Assembly: GCA_934646835.1 (NCBI GenBank)
Contig: CAKUES010000001.1
Coordinates: 178,943 to 242,942, forward strand
Length of the DNA: 64,000 nucleotides
Source: an uncultured Coriobacteriales bacterium
GTDB taxonomy: Bacteria; Actinomycetota; Coriobacteriia; Coriobacteriales; QAMH01
Reading direction: 5' to 3'
The translations under genes were made by a program, and so were the position numbers. This document shows positions 1-8,080 of this stretch, one piece after another; position 1 is the first letter of the stretch; each line of letters opens with the position of its first letter. The notes under the pieces were generated by a model that worked only from the letters and a program-made list of their open reading frames with translations, did not search any database and was not told the DNA's origin.

Positions 1-603
1 CGCGTTGAGCAGGTCGAAGTCCTTGTCCTCGACAGGTGTGGTGCAGACCATGAGCTCGGTCTGGCTGGAGCCATCGTCGCGCACCCTGTCAAGGCGCCAC
101 CAGCTCTCGCCCTCGTCGCAGGCGACAAAGTGCGTACGTCCGTCGAAGGTCTCCTGGCCGTCGACCAGGGCGACCGGCACCGTGCTCGACGGGCCGCCAA
201 AGCCCACGTCGACGTAGTTGAGCACACCGTCGAGCTCCACGAGCTCGCCGCGATGGTTGATAGCGCGCGGATCCCCGCCCATCACCGGGCGCGCAAGCGC
301 AGGGCGTGTCTTGTAACCCAGGGCCAGCAGCAGCTCCCTAAAGAACCTGTTGAGCTCGAAGCAGTAGCCGCCGTGCGCGTCCTCGACCACCTTCTTGTAC
401 AGGCCGTCGACGCTCAGATCGGGGCGCGTGCCCGTCTGAACGAGGTCGATGGTCTCGAAGGGCACGAAGTTTTGATGTGCCTCGATGATACGGGCAAGAC
501 CGTCCTTGCTCGGCTGTTCCCCTTGAACGCCAGCCTCAAGGCCGATGCGCTCGAGATATGCGCTGACCTGGGCATCTGTAAGCGCGCTCGTTTCCTGATC
601 CAT
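1..603 (-). CDS. arylamine N-acetyltransferase (3' end cut by window)
   Basis: The 201 visible codons read as an arylamine N-acetyltransferase, which moves the acetyl group of acetyl-CoA onto arylamines and hydrazines by a ping-pong mechanism in the cytoplasm. The catalytic triad of the family is visible: Cys81 in GGYCFELN, His117 in INHRGELV and Asp132 in YVDVGFGG. The ATG at 601-603 is preceded by a purine-rich AGAGGGGG ribosome site. The gene continues past base 1, so about a quarter of a normal 260-280 residue protein is missing only because of the window edge. It diverges from the cobalamin gene that follows and shares a 190-base intergenic space with it. The physiological substrate cannot be read from sequence. 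Confidence 0.93.
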   Translation of the reverse strand, partial: MDQETSALTDAQVSAYLERIGLEAGVQGEQPSKDGLARIIEAHQNFVPFETIDLVQTGTRPDLSVDGLYKKVVEDAHGGYCFELNRFFRELLLALGYKTRPALARPVMGGDPRAINHRGELVELDGVLNYVDVGFGGPSSTVPVALVDGQETFDGRTHFVACDEGESWWRLDRVRDDGSSQTELMVCTTPVEDKDFDLLNA

Positions 604-792
604 GATTGCCCCCTCTTCTTGCAATGATAGGGCGATGCTACCGCGGGGCGCAGGAAGCTTGTACGGTCAGCGCGCACCGCGTTGCGTGATGTTTATTGTG
701 TAAAGTGTCCACAGCGATGAGGGCGCGTTTTGAAACAATGTATGGCGAAGCATAGACAGCGCTGCGTGCAGCAAAATAGCCGGAAGGAAGCG

Positions 793-1491
793 ATGATGAG
801 CGACAAGCAAGGGACCCTGTACGGAGTGAGCGTTGGGCCGGGCGACCCGGAGCTGCTCACGATCAAGGCAGTCAAGGTGCTCGAGGCGGCCGATGTCATC
901 GCCGCGCCCAATATCGGCCACGGTCGCCAGACGGCCCTCACCATCGTCAAGGACCACATCCAGGGAAAGCCCCTCGTCGACTGCTCGACGCCCATGCTGC
1001 GCGAGCGCGCCAAAGTACTCGAAGCATACGACATGGTGTCCGATAAGTTGGCAGCCTTGCTCGACGAGGGCAAGGACGTTGCCTTCGTCTGCCTTGGCGA
1101 CATCGGCGTCTACTCAACCTACTACTACCTGCACGAGCGCTTGGTCGCGCGCGGGTATCGCTGCGAGGTCATCCCCGGCATCACCTCGTTTTGCGCGGCG
1201 GCAGCTCAGCTGGGCCAGCCCCTGTGCGAGGGTCCTGAGCAGCTGCGCATCGTGCCGGTCATCGCAGGCGACATGCAAGACGGCATTGCCGAGCACGGCA
1301 CGACGGTGTTCATGAAGTCCGGCAAGGACCTCGGTCAGCTGCGCCGTGCCCTTGACGAGGCACAGCTCACAAGCAAGGCCTCCCTCGTCGCCAACTGCGG
1401 CCTCGAGGACCAGGCCCTCTACCCCAACCTCGCCGACGTCCCCCAAGACATGAGCGACTACTTCACCCTCGTGCTCTTAAGGCAGGAGTAG
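793..1491 (+). CDS. cbiL: cobalt-precorrin-2 C20-methyltransferase
   Basis: This 232-residue protein is a class III tetrapyrrole methyltransferase. The N-terminal GVSVGPGDPELLTIKAV segment is the SAM-binding hallmark, followed by VAFVCLGDIGVYSTYYYL and VIPGITSFCAAAAQLGQPL, the pattern of CbiL/CobI. It would methylate C20 of cobalt-precorrin-2 in anaerobic corrin synthesis. I start it at 793 (tandem ATG at 793 and 796) because GGAAGGAAG lies at 782-790; an upstream in-frame ATG at 730 has no ribosome site. Two genes further along lies a CbiK-type cobaltochelatase on the opposite strand, so this is part of a dispersed B12 locus. CobI of the aerobic pathway is an alternative, but the CbiK neighbour favours the cobalt-early route. 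Confidence 0.93.
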   Translation: MMSDKQGTLYGVSVGPGDPELLTIKAVKVLEAADVIAAPNIGHGRQTALTIVKDHIQGKPLVDCSTPMLRERAKVLEAYDMVSDKLAALLDEGKDVAFVCLGDIGVYSTYYYLHERLVARGYRCEVIPGITSFCAAAAQLGQPLCEGPEQLRIVPVIAGDMQDGIAEHGTTVFMKSGKDLGQLRRALDEAQLTSKASLVANCGLEDQALYPNLADVPQDMSDYFTLVLLRQE

Positions 1492-1549
1492 CAGAATCGA
1501 ACGAAATCGACCAAGTCATATCCGTTCGATCTGGCAACTTGCTCGGGGG

Positions 1550-1656
1550 GATGACACACTTTGTGCCAGTGACATTGTGTGTCATGCCATAGAGTCGCAG
1601 GATATCCCCGAGTCTTCTGCATGACACACAATGTCACTGGCACAAAGTGTGTCATC
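1550..1656. repeat. long inverted repeat, CCAGTGACA family, copy 1
   Basis: Two perfect 38-base arms (1550-1587 and 1619-1656) flank a 31-base loop. Each arm is itself nearly palindromic (TGACACAC ... GTGTGTCA around TGCCAGTGACA). A second copy with almost the same loop lies at 59724-59829. It sits between the convergent cbiL and lipoprotein genes and could act as a bidirectional terminator or barrier. Confidence 0.9.
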
Positions 1657-1683
1657 AAACATCCGCCCGCGCCCGCCCCTTCC

Positions 1684-2172
1684 CTACTCCTTGGGCTGGA
1701 CGTCGGTAAACTTCACCTTGTGGTCGTACCACTTGCCCTTCTTGCCGATGAGCGCCATGTCGAACTCTTGGTCGATGACGGGGACTGGCAGGTCGAAGGC
1801 GCTGACGGTCTGCTTGTAGCCGTCATCGTAGACAACCTTCTCCTTTTGCGCCTCGATGAGCTCGGCGCCGGGTTCCTGAGCCTTGTCCTTGGTACCCAGG
1901 TACAGCTTCTGGATGGAGGTGCTCGGCATGATCAGGTGGGCAACTGCGTTGCCGTCGGCGTCAACCGTGAGCGTGCACCTGCCCTCGCAGACCTCGTTGA
2001 GGTGGATCATCGACATGAGGTCGGAGGAAAACTCCGCGGTGTAGGCGCCCTCTTCCAGCCCGCTGTTGGTACTGGCAGGGCTACCGCTTCCGGCAGAGCC
2101 ACTGCAACCGGCGGCGAACAGGCAGCCGCATAGGGCGACGGCGGAAATCAAAACGGTGAGAAGCTTCTTCAT
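1684..2172 (-). CDS. conserved lipoprotein of unknown function
   Basis: This is a 162-residue exported lipoprotein. A charged start (MKK), a hydrophobic stretch and the lipobox FAAGC (Cys23) are followed by a Ser/Gly-rich linker and a compact domain containing LNEVCEGRCTLTVDADG and ALIGKKGKWYDHKVKF. I recall similar small lipoproteins beside metal and cobalamin uptake genes in gut anaerobes, but I cannot assign a biochemical role. The ATG at 2172 is chosen because AGGAG sits five bases upstream; the in-frame GTG at 2178 would overlap that site. It lies downstream of cbiK but is separated from it by a hairpin terminator, so it probably has its own promoter (TATACT on the minus strand near 2216-2221). 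Confidence 0.8.
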   Translation of the reverse strand: MKKLLTVLISAVALCGCLFAAGCSGSAGSGSPASTNSGLEEGAYTAEFSSDLMSMIHLNEVCEGRCTLTVDADGNAVAHLIMPSTSIQKLYLGTKDKAQEPGAELIEAQKEKVVYDDGYKQTVSAFDLPVPVIDQEFDMALIGKKGKWYDHKVKFTDVQPKE

Positions 2173-2272
2173 CAGCACTCCTACTTCTAATCAATCGCAA
2201 ACAACGGCAGCTACCAGTATAGCCGCCCACATTCGGCAGCGCACGACGCAGCGCAGCGCGTCCAGAGCAAAC

Positions 2273-2307
2273 AAGGCCCCCGGCTCGCGCAAGCAGCCGA
2301 GGGCCTT
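2273..2307 (-). terminator. hairpin terminator after cbiK
   Basis: AAGGCCCCCGGCT pairs with AGCCGAGGGCCTT across a short loop and is followed on the minus strand by TTGTTTG. It lies 38 bases past the cbiK stop codon. Confidence 0.75.
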
Positions 2308-2344
2308 CGTTTATCGGCATTCAGTTCAAGCTGAAAGCTCGAGG

Positions 2345-3541
2345 CTACATAACGGCCTTGATGTGGTCGATGTAGATCTGCTGAACCTCAGGAAGTGCGC
2401 CGAGACCCTGGATCTGGGCAGTGACGGAGTCGAAGGCGCCAGATGCCTTGAAGGTGGAAACCCAAGAGTCGTCGTCATCGCCGGCCATGTCGTTGTTGGC
2501 GTGGTCGCCAGCGACAACCATCAGCGGGCGCATGATGACGTTCTTGTAGCCGGCCTTCTTGACGGCCTTGAGGACAGCGTCAAGCGAGGTGGACTCGGGC
2601 TCGCCCTCAACAGTACCGATGAAGACGTTCTTGTAGCCCAGGTCGTTCATCTGAGCCTGCATCTCGCTGTAGGTGATGGTAGCCTTGTGACCAGTGCCGT
2701 GACCCATGAAGACGAAGGCGGTGCCGTCCTTGGCAGCTGCGGCGGCGTCAGCGTAGTTGGCGTCCTTGCAGGCAGCGGCAGTGATGGCCTTGGCAACGAT
2801 CTTCTTCTCCTTGTTGACGGAGGTCGCAGTCTTGCCGTAGGTGCCGAGCATAGCCTCGGAGAACTTGACGTTGATGTCGCCCTTGGCGGCCTCGACCTGC
2901 TCCTTGAGCTCGTCGAACTCAGCGCCGTTCATCAGATGGGTCGGGGCGATGATCAGCTCCTTGACGCCGTTGGCCTTAGCGCGCTCCATAGCCTGGTCGA
3001 CGTTGTCGATCTTCTCGCCGTCACGAGCCTGGATGTGGTTGATGATGATCTGAGCGGTGAATGCGCGGCGGACAGACCAGTCGGGGTATGCCTTCTGGAT
3101 GGCCTTCTCGGCTGCGCCGATGGTCTCAACGCGGCTGTCGTTGAAGGAGGTGCCAAAGCTGCAGACCAAGATCTCCTTGTCGCCGATGTTGTCGGCGTTC
3201 AGGGGATCGTCCTTGGAGGCGTCGCCCGTGTCACGGCCAAAGTAATCCGGATCGGCGTTCTCACCCTCGACCATGGCCTTCTGAGTGTCGGTCAGGCCAT
3301 CCCATGCGGCCTTTGCGGCCTCGCAGTCTGCGTCGGTGGTGTCGGTGCGCTCCTGGACGTAGATGGCGTCGATGAGCTTTGCGCAGTTGTCGGCAGCTGC
3401 CTGGTCGTCAGTGGCAGTAGCCTGGGTCTGCTGGTTGTTGGAGCCGCTCTTCTGATCGGAGCTACCGCAGCCTCCGAGCATGGAGACGGCGAGGATGCCG
3501 GCGCAGGCAACAGCCGCGACGGTCTTAACGTGCTTCCTCAT
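2345..3541 (-). CDS. cbiK: sirohydrochlorin cobaltochelatase CbiK, lipoprotein form
   Basis: This 398-residue protein carries the anaerobic CbiK chelatase core that inserts Co2+ into sirohydrochlorin. Visible family signatures are LVCSFGTSFNDSR, FVFMGHGTGH (metal-ligand His), GTVEGEP (Glu ligand) and VVAGDHANNDMAGD (second His ligand). Unlike cytosolic CbiK of about 260 residues it has an N-terminal signal with lipobox LGGC (Cys25), a low-complexity linker and an extra segment before the chelatase domain, so it should be anchored outside the membrane, as known for periplasmic CbiK of sulfate reducers. The ATG at 3541 has a strong GGGAGGAAGT site; an upstream ATG at 3640 lies inside the riboswitch leader. 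Expression should fall when cobalamin is plentiful. An extracytoplasmic role such as cobalt or tetrapyrrole handling is an inference. Confidence 0.92.
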   Translation of the reverse strand: MRKHVKTVAAVACAGILAVSMLGGCGSSDQKSGSNNQQTQATATDDQAAADNCAKLIDAIYVQERTDTTDADCEAAKAAWDGLTDTQKAMVEGENADPDYFGRDTGDASKDDPLNADNIGDKEILVCSFGTSFNDSRVETIGAAEKAIQKAYPDWSVRRAFTAQIIINHIQARDGEKIDNVDQAMERAKANGVKELIIAPTHLMNGAEFDELKEQVEAAKGDINVKFSEAMLGTYGKTATSVNKEKKIVAKAITAAACKDANYADAAAAAKDGTAFVFMGHGTGHKATITYSEMQAQMNDLGYKNVFIGTVEGEPESTSLDAVLKAVKKAGYKNVIMRPLMVVAGDHANNDMAGDDDDSWVSTFKASGAFDSVTAQIQGLGALPEVQQIYIDHIKAVM

Positions 3542-3554
3542 GTACTTCCTCCCA

Positions 3555-3584
3555 AAATAAAAAACCGCGGGACGAGCCCCGCGA
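3555..3584 (-). terminator. intrinsic terminator of the cobalamin riboswitch
   Basis: On the minus strand CGCGGG pairs with CCCGCG and is followed by GTTTTTTATTTT, directly ahead of the cbiK ribosome site. Its position between aptamer and start codon makes it the likely expression platform, so control would be by transcription termination. Confidence 0.75.
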
Positions 3585-3674
3585 ACAGCCGACAGCCACA
3601 TAGCAGCGCTCCCAGATGCGCTGCCGCTAAACGGTGGCAAGTCAGTTACTCGTGACTCATATCCCTTCCTATGG

Positions 3675-3850
3675 TCGATGAGCAGGTTTCCTGACTAACG
3701 GTTTTCGAGCAAGGCCGCCTTCCCGGTCTCCCAGTGGCTGAGATGCGCGCCGCGCTCTCGTGGCCTTACCCCTACCGAACACAGTAGCGAGTCTGTGCGG
3801 GATTCTCACCCGCTTCCCTTTCAACCCCTGCCATGGCAGGGGCACTCATC
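3675..3850 (-). promoter_or_regulatory. cobalamin riboswitch upstream of cbiK
   Basis: Read on the minus strand, the leader contains the conserved aptamer blocks in order: GGGTGAGAATCCCGCACAG, CGCTACTGTG, GCCACTGGGAGACCGGGAAG and the B12 box AGTCAGGAAACCTGC. This matches the adenosyl/aquo-cobalamin riboswitch family. It precedes a terminator hairpin and then cbiK, so repression by B12 is expected. Boundaries are approximate. Confidence 0.95.
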
Positions 3851-4043
3851 GCTTTCGAATACTAACACGTTAATTAGCCGCTTGAATCAGCCAGACTGCC
3901 TTAGTGGACGGCAGGCGTTTTGGTCAGTGTGCACATATCGTCTTTACGCGGGTTCGACGGCACGCGACCCGGCCTAGCTCGGCCGAACTTGCTACCATAA
4001 CTCGATAGCAAAAACCGCGTTTATCGAGCAAGGAGATCGCCTC

Positions 4044-5405
4044 TTGGCCTGGGATCCCATTCACGCGCGCCGCAAGCCCTGCCGCGCCGTCATCAAAGAC
4101 ATCGAGGAAGAGTCGCCGGCTTGGTGCATCGGCCTCGAGCCGGGCATGGCGCTCACCCACGTCAACGGCGTTCCTCTGCGCGACATGATCGAGTGGCAGT
4201 GGCAGGCCGACGGCTTCGAAGTCGAGATCACGACCGACGAGGGCGACGTCGCCGTCATGGAGCGCGAGTTTGGCGAGGACTGGGGCATCACCTTCACGGA
4301 CTGCATCTTCGACGGCATCGCCGTCTGCCGCAACAACTGCAGCTTCTGCTTCATGCGCATGCTGCCCGACAACATGCGCCCCGCGCTCACGCTACGCGAC
4401 GACGACTACCGCCTGAGCTTTCTGCAGGGCAACTTCGTCACGCTCACCAACGTGGCACAGGAGGACTGCGAGCGCATCGTCGACCAAAACGTCAGCCCGC
4501 TGCATATGAGCCTGCACGCCATCTCGCCCGAGGTGCGCCGCGAGCTCATGGGCCGCAACGCCCAGCACGGCATCGACGTTGCCGAGCGCCTGCTCGAAGC
4601 GGGCATCGAGATGCATACGCAGCTCGTGGTCGTGCCCGGCGTCAACGACGGCGAGGAACTGCGCCGCACGCTCGAGTGGATCGAGGAACACCCCGGCATC
4701 CTCTCCTGTGCGATCGTCCCGCTGGGATACACGCGCTACCAGGACCGCTTCGCTCACTCCTTCAACAGCGACCCGGCGGCAGCGGCGCGTCTCATCGCAG
4801 ACGTCGAGCCCTACCAGGAAAAGGCGCGCCGCGAGACGGGCAACACGCGCTACCAGCTTAGTGACGAGTTCTACCTGGCTGCGGGTTGCAATTTCCCGCC
4901 GGCTGAGCACTACGACGGCTTCCCGCAGTACTACGACGGCATCGGCATGGCGCGCGTCTTCCTCGACACCTGGGATAAGGTCAAAGACCAGCTGGCGCTG
5001 GCGGCGACGGACTTCGAGCGCGGGGCGGTGACGATTGTCACCGGCGAGGCCTTTGGCAAGATCCTCGCCCCGCTCGCGCGCGAGGTCTTTGGCGACGAGG
5101 AACTGCGCGTGCTCAGCGTGCCCAACCGCTTCTTTGGCGGCAACGTCGACGTCGCAGGCCTGCTCACCGGCGCGGACATGGTCGACGCCATCAACGAGGA
5201 GCAGCCGAGCGGCGTCGTCCTCATCCCCGCCATCACCTTCAACGCCAGCGCGCTGACCCTCGACGACATGACGCTTGCAGACCTCAAGAGCCAAACCAGC
5301 GCCGATATTCGCCTGTGCGGCGACGTCGTAGAGAGCCTCCTCGAGCTCTTTGGCGTCGAAGCTGATGTCGCGGATGCTCCCCAGGACCTGGGGCACTACG
5401 AGTAA
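4044..5405 (+). CDS. radical SAM protein with PDZ and DUF512 domains (TIGR03279-type)
   Basis: The 453-residue protein starts with a PDZ-like segment (IEEESPAWCIGLEPGMALTH), then a radical SAM core with the cluster motif CRNNCSFCFMRMLP, and ends with the DUF512 region. This arrangement is the TIGR03279 family, conserved in clostridia, cyanobacteria and actinobacteria, whose reaction is not known. The start is a TTG at 4044; AAGGAG lies nine bases before it and no better start exists. It is expressed as a single gene diverging from cbiK. I assign it by architecture and do not claim a substrate. Confidence 0.9.
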   Translation: MAWDPIHARRKPCRAVIKDIEEESPAWCIGLEPGMALTHVNGVPLRDMIEWQWQADGFEVEITTDEGDVAVMEREFGEDWGITFTDCIFDGIAVCRNNCSFCFMRMLPDNMRPALTLRDDDYRLSFLQGNFVTLTNVAQEDCERIVDQNVSPLHMSLHAISPEVRRELMGRNAQHGIDVAERLLEAGIEMHTQLVVVPGVNDGEELRRTLEWIEEHPGILSCAIVPLGYTRYQDRFAHSFNSDPAAAARLIADVEPYQEKARRETGNTRYQLSDEFYLAAGCNFPPAEHYDGFPQYYDGIGMARVFLDTWDKVKDQLALAATDFERGAVTIVTGEAFGKILAPLAREVFGDEELRVLSVPNRFFGGNVDVAGLLTGADMVDAINEEQPSGVVLIPAITFNASALTLDDMTLADLKSQTSADIRLCGDVVESLLELFGVEADVADAPQDLGHYE

Positions 5406-5526
5406 TAGCCGAGCTGCGGGCTGCAGGGTTGTAGGTTGCGGGCTGCGGACCGCGCGGGCGCCCTGCAGCCCTGCGAGCCTCCGAGTCCCACGGACCTACG
5501 CCGTCGCGCGGGCATGCGCCGTCTCG

Positions 5527-5622
5527 CAATTGTCTGAACGAAAAATCGTTCAGACAATTGCCGCTTCAGGCCAAAACGCTCGTTTTCCCCGATTGTCTGA
5601 ACGATTTTTCGTTCAGACAATC
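5527..5622. repeat. twin palindromes, TGTCTGAACGA family, pair 1
   Basis: Two perfect palindromes, 5527-5560 (15-base arms ending in TGTCTGAACGA, loop AAAA) and 5591-5622, are joined by a 30-base connector containing CAGGCCAAAACGC. The same twin arrangement occurs at 32099-32194 and 55852-55947. Confidence 0.9.
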
Positions 5623-5714
5623 CCGCGGAGGTCGCGCGCGCAATTGGAGGCCCTAGCTTCCATGCAAGGGCGCACGGCAACGCAGCGTTTGAGACTTGCA
5701 GCCCGAAGATATAC

Positions 5715-5820
5715 GTTGGAACCGATTTTCAATCAACCCCTCGCAGCGCGCATATGGATTCGCGTCAGTACCATCGAGTCGGCGAGGACACGTAGGCGCC
5801 AGACGAAGTCGGCGCCATCA
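5715..5820. repeat. composite repeat with GGCGCC/AGACGAAGTC hairpin
   Basis: A composite intergenic repeat runs CGCAGCGCGCATATGGATTC, CGTCAGTACCATCGAGTCG, then the hairpin core at 5795-5816 (GGCGCC, AGACGAAGTC, GGCGCC). A close copy of the whole unit is at 26570-26660, and the core recurs about twelve times in the window. Confidence 0.85.
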
Positions 5821-5891
5821 GGCCGCAGCAAGGCGGTGAGCACATTGACAGAGCAGCCGAAAACGCTCTCGCCAATCAGCCCCGCTCCCCC

Positions 5892-6085
5892 CTATCTTTT
5901 CGTGGTGTACCTGCACTTGGGGTAGTTGGAACAGCCCGCGAACTCGCCGTACTTGCCGCTGCGCCTCACCAGCTGGCCGCCGCAGTAGGGACAGGCCGTG
6001 CCGTCTTGTATGCCCTTGACGGTCTTGATATGCTCGGCTGCCTTCTCCACGGTCTTGGCCAGCTGCCCAAGCTTCGCGACGATGG
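5892..6085 (-). pseudogene. C-terminal fragment of a NERD-domain protein
   Basis: The minus strand encodes about 63 residues ending in a complete four-cysteine zinc ribbon: CPYCGGQLVRR, then CSNYPKCRY. The segment LAKTVEKAAEHIKTVKGIQD matches the NERD protein at 26888-27589 (LAKTEEKAAEHIEAVKGIQD) almost residue for residue. No start codon or NERD domain precedes it; the upstream part has been lost, apparently at the junction with the HipA-like gene region. It is therefore a relic of a paralogue, and it keeps the second cysteine pair that the intact paralogue lacks. Confidence 0.8.
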
Positions 6086-6195
6086 CTAGCCAGGGTCAAG
6101 CACATTGCGGGAGACTGCTAAAATCAGAGGCCTGAAAGAAGTCAAAAGAAATGCGAATAACTTTCGAGCAAACCACAAGAAAGAGAGGTGCGGAC

Positions 6196-7152
6196 ATGGT
6201 TGGGGAAGCAGGGGCGGCGACAAGCGCCGCGGCGCTCGTCGATTTCAACGAGATGCCAAAGGTCAACCGCTTCTACGGCGGCAACGCCGGCCGCAAGATC
6301 TGCATCGAGTACCTTGGCGCGCCGTGGATGCTCAAGTACCCCGCCTCGACGGCGCAGCTCGCCGGGCGCGTGGCCTCGTACACCAGCAGCCCCGTGTCCG
6401 AGTACATCGGCTCCCATGTGTACGGGCTTTTGGGGATCCCCGTGCACGACACCGTACTCGGCTTCAGGGACGGCAAGGTCGTCGTCGCCTGCCGCGACTT
6501 CACCTACCCCGACAAGACGCTGCTCGAGTTCAGGATGCTCCGCAACTCGATCTCCGACGACTCCGCCAGCTTCTCCAACAGGCCCTCCGACGGCTCCAAC
6601 GTGACGTTGTCCGACGTCCTCGAGTCGATATCGCAGCTTGACGACGTGTACGACTCTGAGAAGGTCCGCGAGCGCTTCTGGGACATGTTCGTCACAGACG
6701 CCTTCATCGGCAACAAGGACCGCAACAACGGAAACTGGGGACTCCTCGCCCGCAACGGCGCCATCGAGGGGCTCGCGCCCGTCTACGACAACGGCAACTG
6801 CCTCTTCAACAAGCACACCCCCACCCTCAACGCCGAGCGGCTCGCCGATTCCGCCCTGCTCGCCCAGGACGCGATCGGGACGCTCACATCCGTCTACACA
6901 GCGGACGACGGGAGGCACATCAAGCCGCTCGACTACATCGCAGAGGGCCTCGACTCCGCATGCAACGCGGCCGTCGCGCGCTTCGCCGCAAGGCTCGACC
7001 CCGAAGAGGTCTTCGCGTTCGTCGACAGCGTCCCCTGCACGGCGCTCAACCTCACCGTCCTGCCGCCCGAGACCAAAGAGCACATGAAGGCCGTATTCGA
7101 GGAGCGCTGGGAGAAGTGCCTGCGCCCTGCGGCCGAGCGGGTGCGGGGCTGA
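6196..7152 (+). CDS. HipA/CtkA-like protein kinase
   Basis: This 318-residue protein has the HipA-type kinase core. The catalytic block GNKDRNNGNWGLL (172-184) supplies the Asp175 and Asn180-type residues, and VYDNGN (197-201) supplies the metal-binding Asp198. MLKYPAS near residue 45 is the likely ATP-binding lysine strand. It lacks the N-terminal subdomain of E. coli HipA and is closer in size to CtkA-like stand-alone kinases. ATG 6196 is preferred because GAGAGG lies seven bases upstream; an ATG at 6151 has no ribosome site. No HipB-like partner adjoins it, and it is followed by a ParE remnant, so it may be an orphan toxin or signalling kinase. Its substrate is unknown. Confidence 0.82.
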   Translation: MVGEAGAATSAAALVDFNEMPKVNRFYGGNAGRKICIEYLGAPWMLKYPASTAQLAGRVASYTSSPVSEYIGSHVYGLLGIPVHDTVLGFRDGKVVVACRDFTYPDKTLLEFRMLRNSISDDSASFSNRPSDGSNVTLSDVLESISQLDDVYDSEKVRERFWDMFVTDAFIGNKDRNNGNWGLLARNGAIEGLAPVYDNGNCLFNKHTPTLNAERLADSALLAQDAIGTLTSVYTADDGRHIKPLDYIAEGLDSACNAAVARFAARLDPEEVFAFVDSVPCTALNLTVLPPETKEHMKAVFEERWEKCLRPAAERVRG

Positions 7153-7171
7153 TATAACAAAGGTCTACGCA

Positions 7172-7288
7172 CGGCACCGACGACATCGGCTGATTGACCA
7201 CTACGTGCTCCTCTATAAGAAGGAAGACGGCGTCGCGTACATAGCCCACATATTCCACCAGAGCCGGAACTACGCAAAGCTTGTCTAG
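7172..7288 (+). pseudogene. ParE/RelE-type toxin fragment
   Basis: An open frame without start codon encodes RHRRHRLIDHYVLLYK, then YIAHIFHQSRNYAKLV and a stop. This is the C-terminal strand pattern of ParE/RelE ribonuclease-fold toxins (the '.hyvllY ... yI..ifh..rdY' signature). Only about 38 residues remain of roughly 100, and no antitoxin gene is present. It overlaps no other gene and is followed by a strong terminator. Confidence 0.7.
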
Positions 7289-7314
7289 CCTCAAACTGCG
7301 CCGCGCATCACCAA

Positions 7315-7345
7315 GGAAGCCGCAGGCACGTCGCCTGCGGCTTCC
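7315..7345 (+). terminator. strong hairpin terminator
   Basis: GGAAGCCGCAGGC pairs perfectly with GCCTGCGGCTTCC over a five-base loop and is followed by TTG. It lies just past the ParE fragment. Confidence 0.8.
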
Positions 7346-7561
7346 TTGCATTCGAGCGTCTGTCGGCCGTCCTGGTACAGCGGGCGCGAGGCTATGGCAT
7401 TTGAAGAGCAGACGGGACAGGGCATGCAGAATGGCAAGTGGAAGAGTGAGGTCTGATCTACTACAGAGGGCGCGTGCGTTAGAATAGGCGCTGGTCTCAA
7501 TGGCATGTCAGCCTCGCATGTCGGGCAGTGTCCTCCCCTTCAGAAGGGAGGTGATGCCTGT

Positions 7562-7679
7562 ATGGGTACCGTGACGGTCGTTATCAACCTCGTCGGCGCA
7601 ATCGTCGACTTGGCTGCGGCGTGTCCTCGGTATCCTTGACGCGCGGGACAAGCGCAAAAAGAAGAACCGCAAGCGCTAG
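7562..7679 (+). pseudogene. frameshifted small hydrophobic toxin-like peptide (copy 1)
   Basis: From ATG 7562 the frame reads MGTVTVVINLVGAIVDLAAA and then hits a stop after CPRYP. One extra base near 7620 explains this: in the shifted frame the peptide continues VLGILDARDKRKKKNRKR to the stop at 7677-7679. The restored 38-residue peptide matches the intact copy at 29927-30046 in size, hydrophobic core and poly-basic tail. The leader, promoter-like TAGAAT (7480-7485), a CCTCCC/GGGAGG hairpin that buries the ribosome site, and the downstream antisense promoter are all shared with copy 2. Confidence 0.72.
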
Positions 7680-7740
7680 CCTGCGGTTCCTTCTACCAAT
7701 TTAACGACGCTGCCCGCTTTCCAGTTCGAGCTTTGCCGCT
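7656..7740 (-). ncRNA. candidate antisense antitoxin RNA, copy 1
   Basis: On the minus strand an extended -10 box TGGTAGAAT (7746-7754) is followed about 85 bases later by a terminator hairpin (GAACCGCA/TGCGGTTC) and TTCTTTTT. The RNA would overlap the 3' end of the small peptide frame. Both promoter and terminator are conserved in copy 2 at 30023-30109. Start and end are inferred. Confidence 0.6.
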
Positions 7741-7832
7741 GGACCGATTCTACCACCTCGCCGCTCTCCTGTCCCACGCAATCCGCGAAACCGTCTGCCC
7801 CTCGCATAGGGTCGAACCAGCGCGGCCCTACA

Positions 7833-7964
7833 GGCAGCTGTGCGACATTTTCTGCTGTATTTCGAGCCGTTGTGCGACAAATTGAGGGCTGCAGGGTCCC
7901 GTTATGTCGCACAGCGATGCGTCTCCAGTGGATTTTTGTCGCACAACTGAGGAGACCATCACGT
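7833..7964. repeat. nested hairpin repeat, TTGTGCGACA family, copy 1
   Basis: Four half-sites alternate in orientation: TGTGCGACA, TTGTGCGACA, TGTCGCACA and TGTCGCACAAC, so an inner hairpin sits inside an outer one. The block ends in CTGAGGAGACCATC. Related copies are at 17686-17815 and 25809-25930. Confidence 0.85.
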
Positions 7965-7995
7965 CCATGCAAGTGCGCGCAGCATCGCAGCGCTT

Positions 7996-8017
7996 GGGGT
8001 CGATTTCAATCGACCCC
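7996..8017. repeat. short hairpin GGGGTCGAT/ATCGACCCC
   Basis: A perfect nine-base-arm hairpin (GGGGTCGAT, loop TTCA, ATCGACCCC) lies before the dehydrogenase stop codon. It is one of the GGGG/CCCC hairpin family found in most gaps of this window. Confidence 0.75.
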
Positions 8018-8080
8018 AACCTCGCAGCGCGCTCATGGATTTACGTCAGCCCAATCGAGCCGCAAACCCCACATGACGCG

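Noticed and set aside
604..792. Possible cobalamin riboswitch ahead of cbiL
   Set aside because: No B12 box or CGCTACTGTG-type aptamer block is present; only the cbiK leader has them.
7291..7506. Minus-strand open frame containing CPVC
   Set aside because: A single Cys pair, no ribosome site and overlap with a strong terminator and the toxin promoter region make a gene unlikely.
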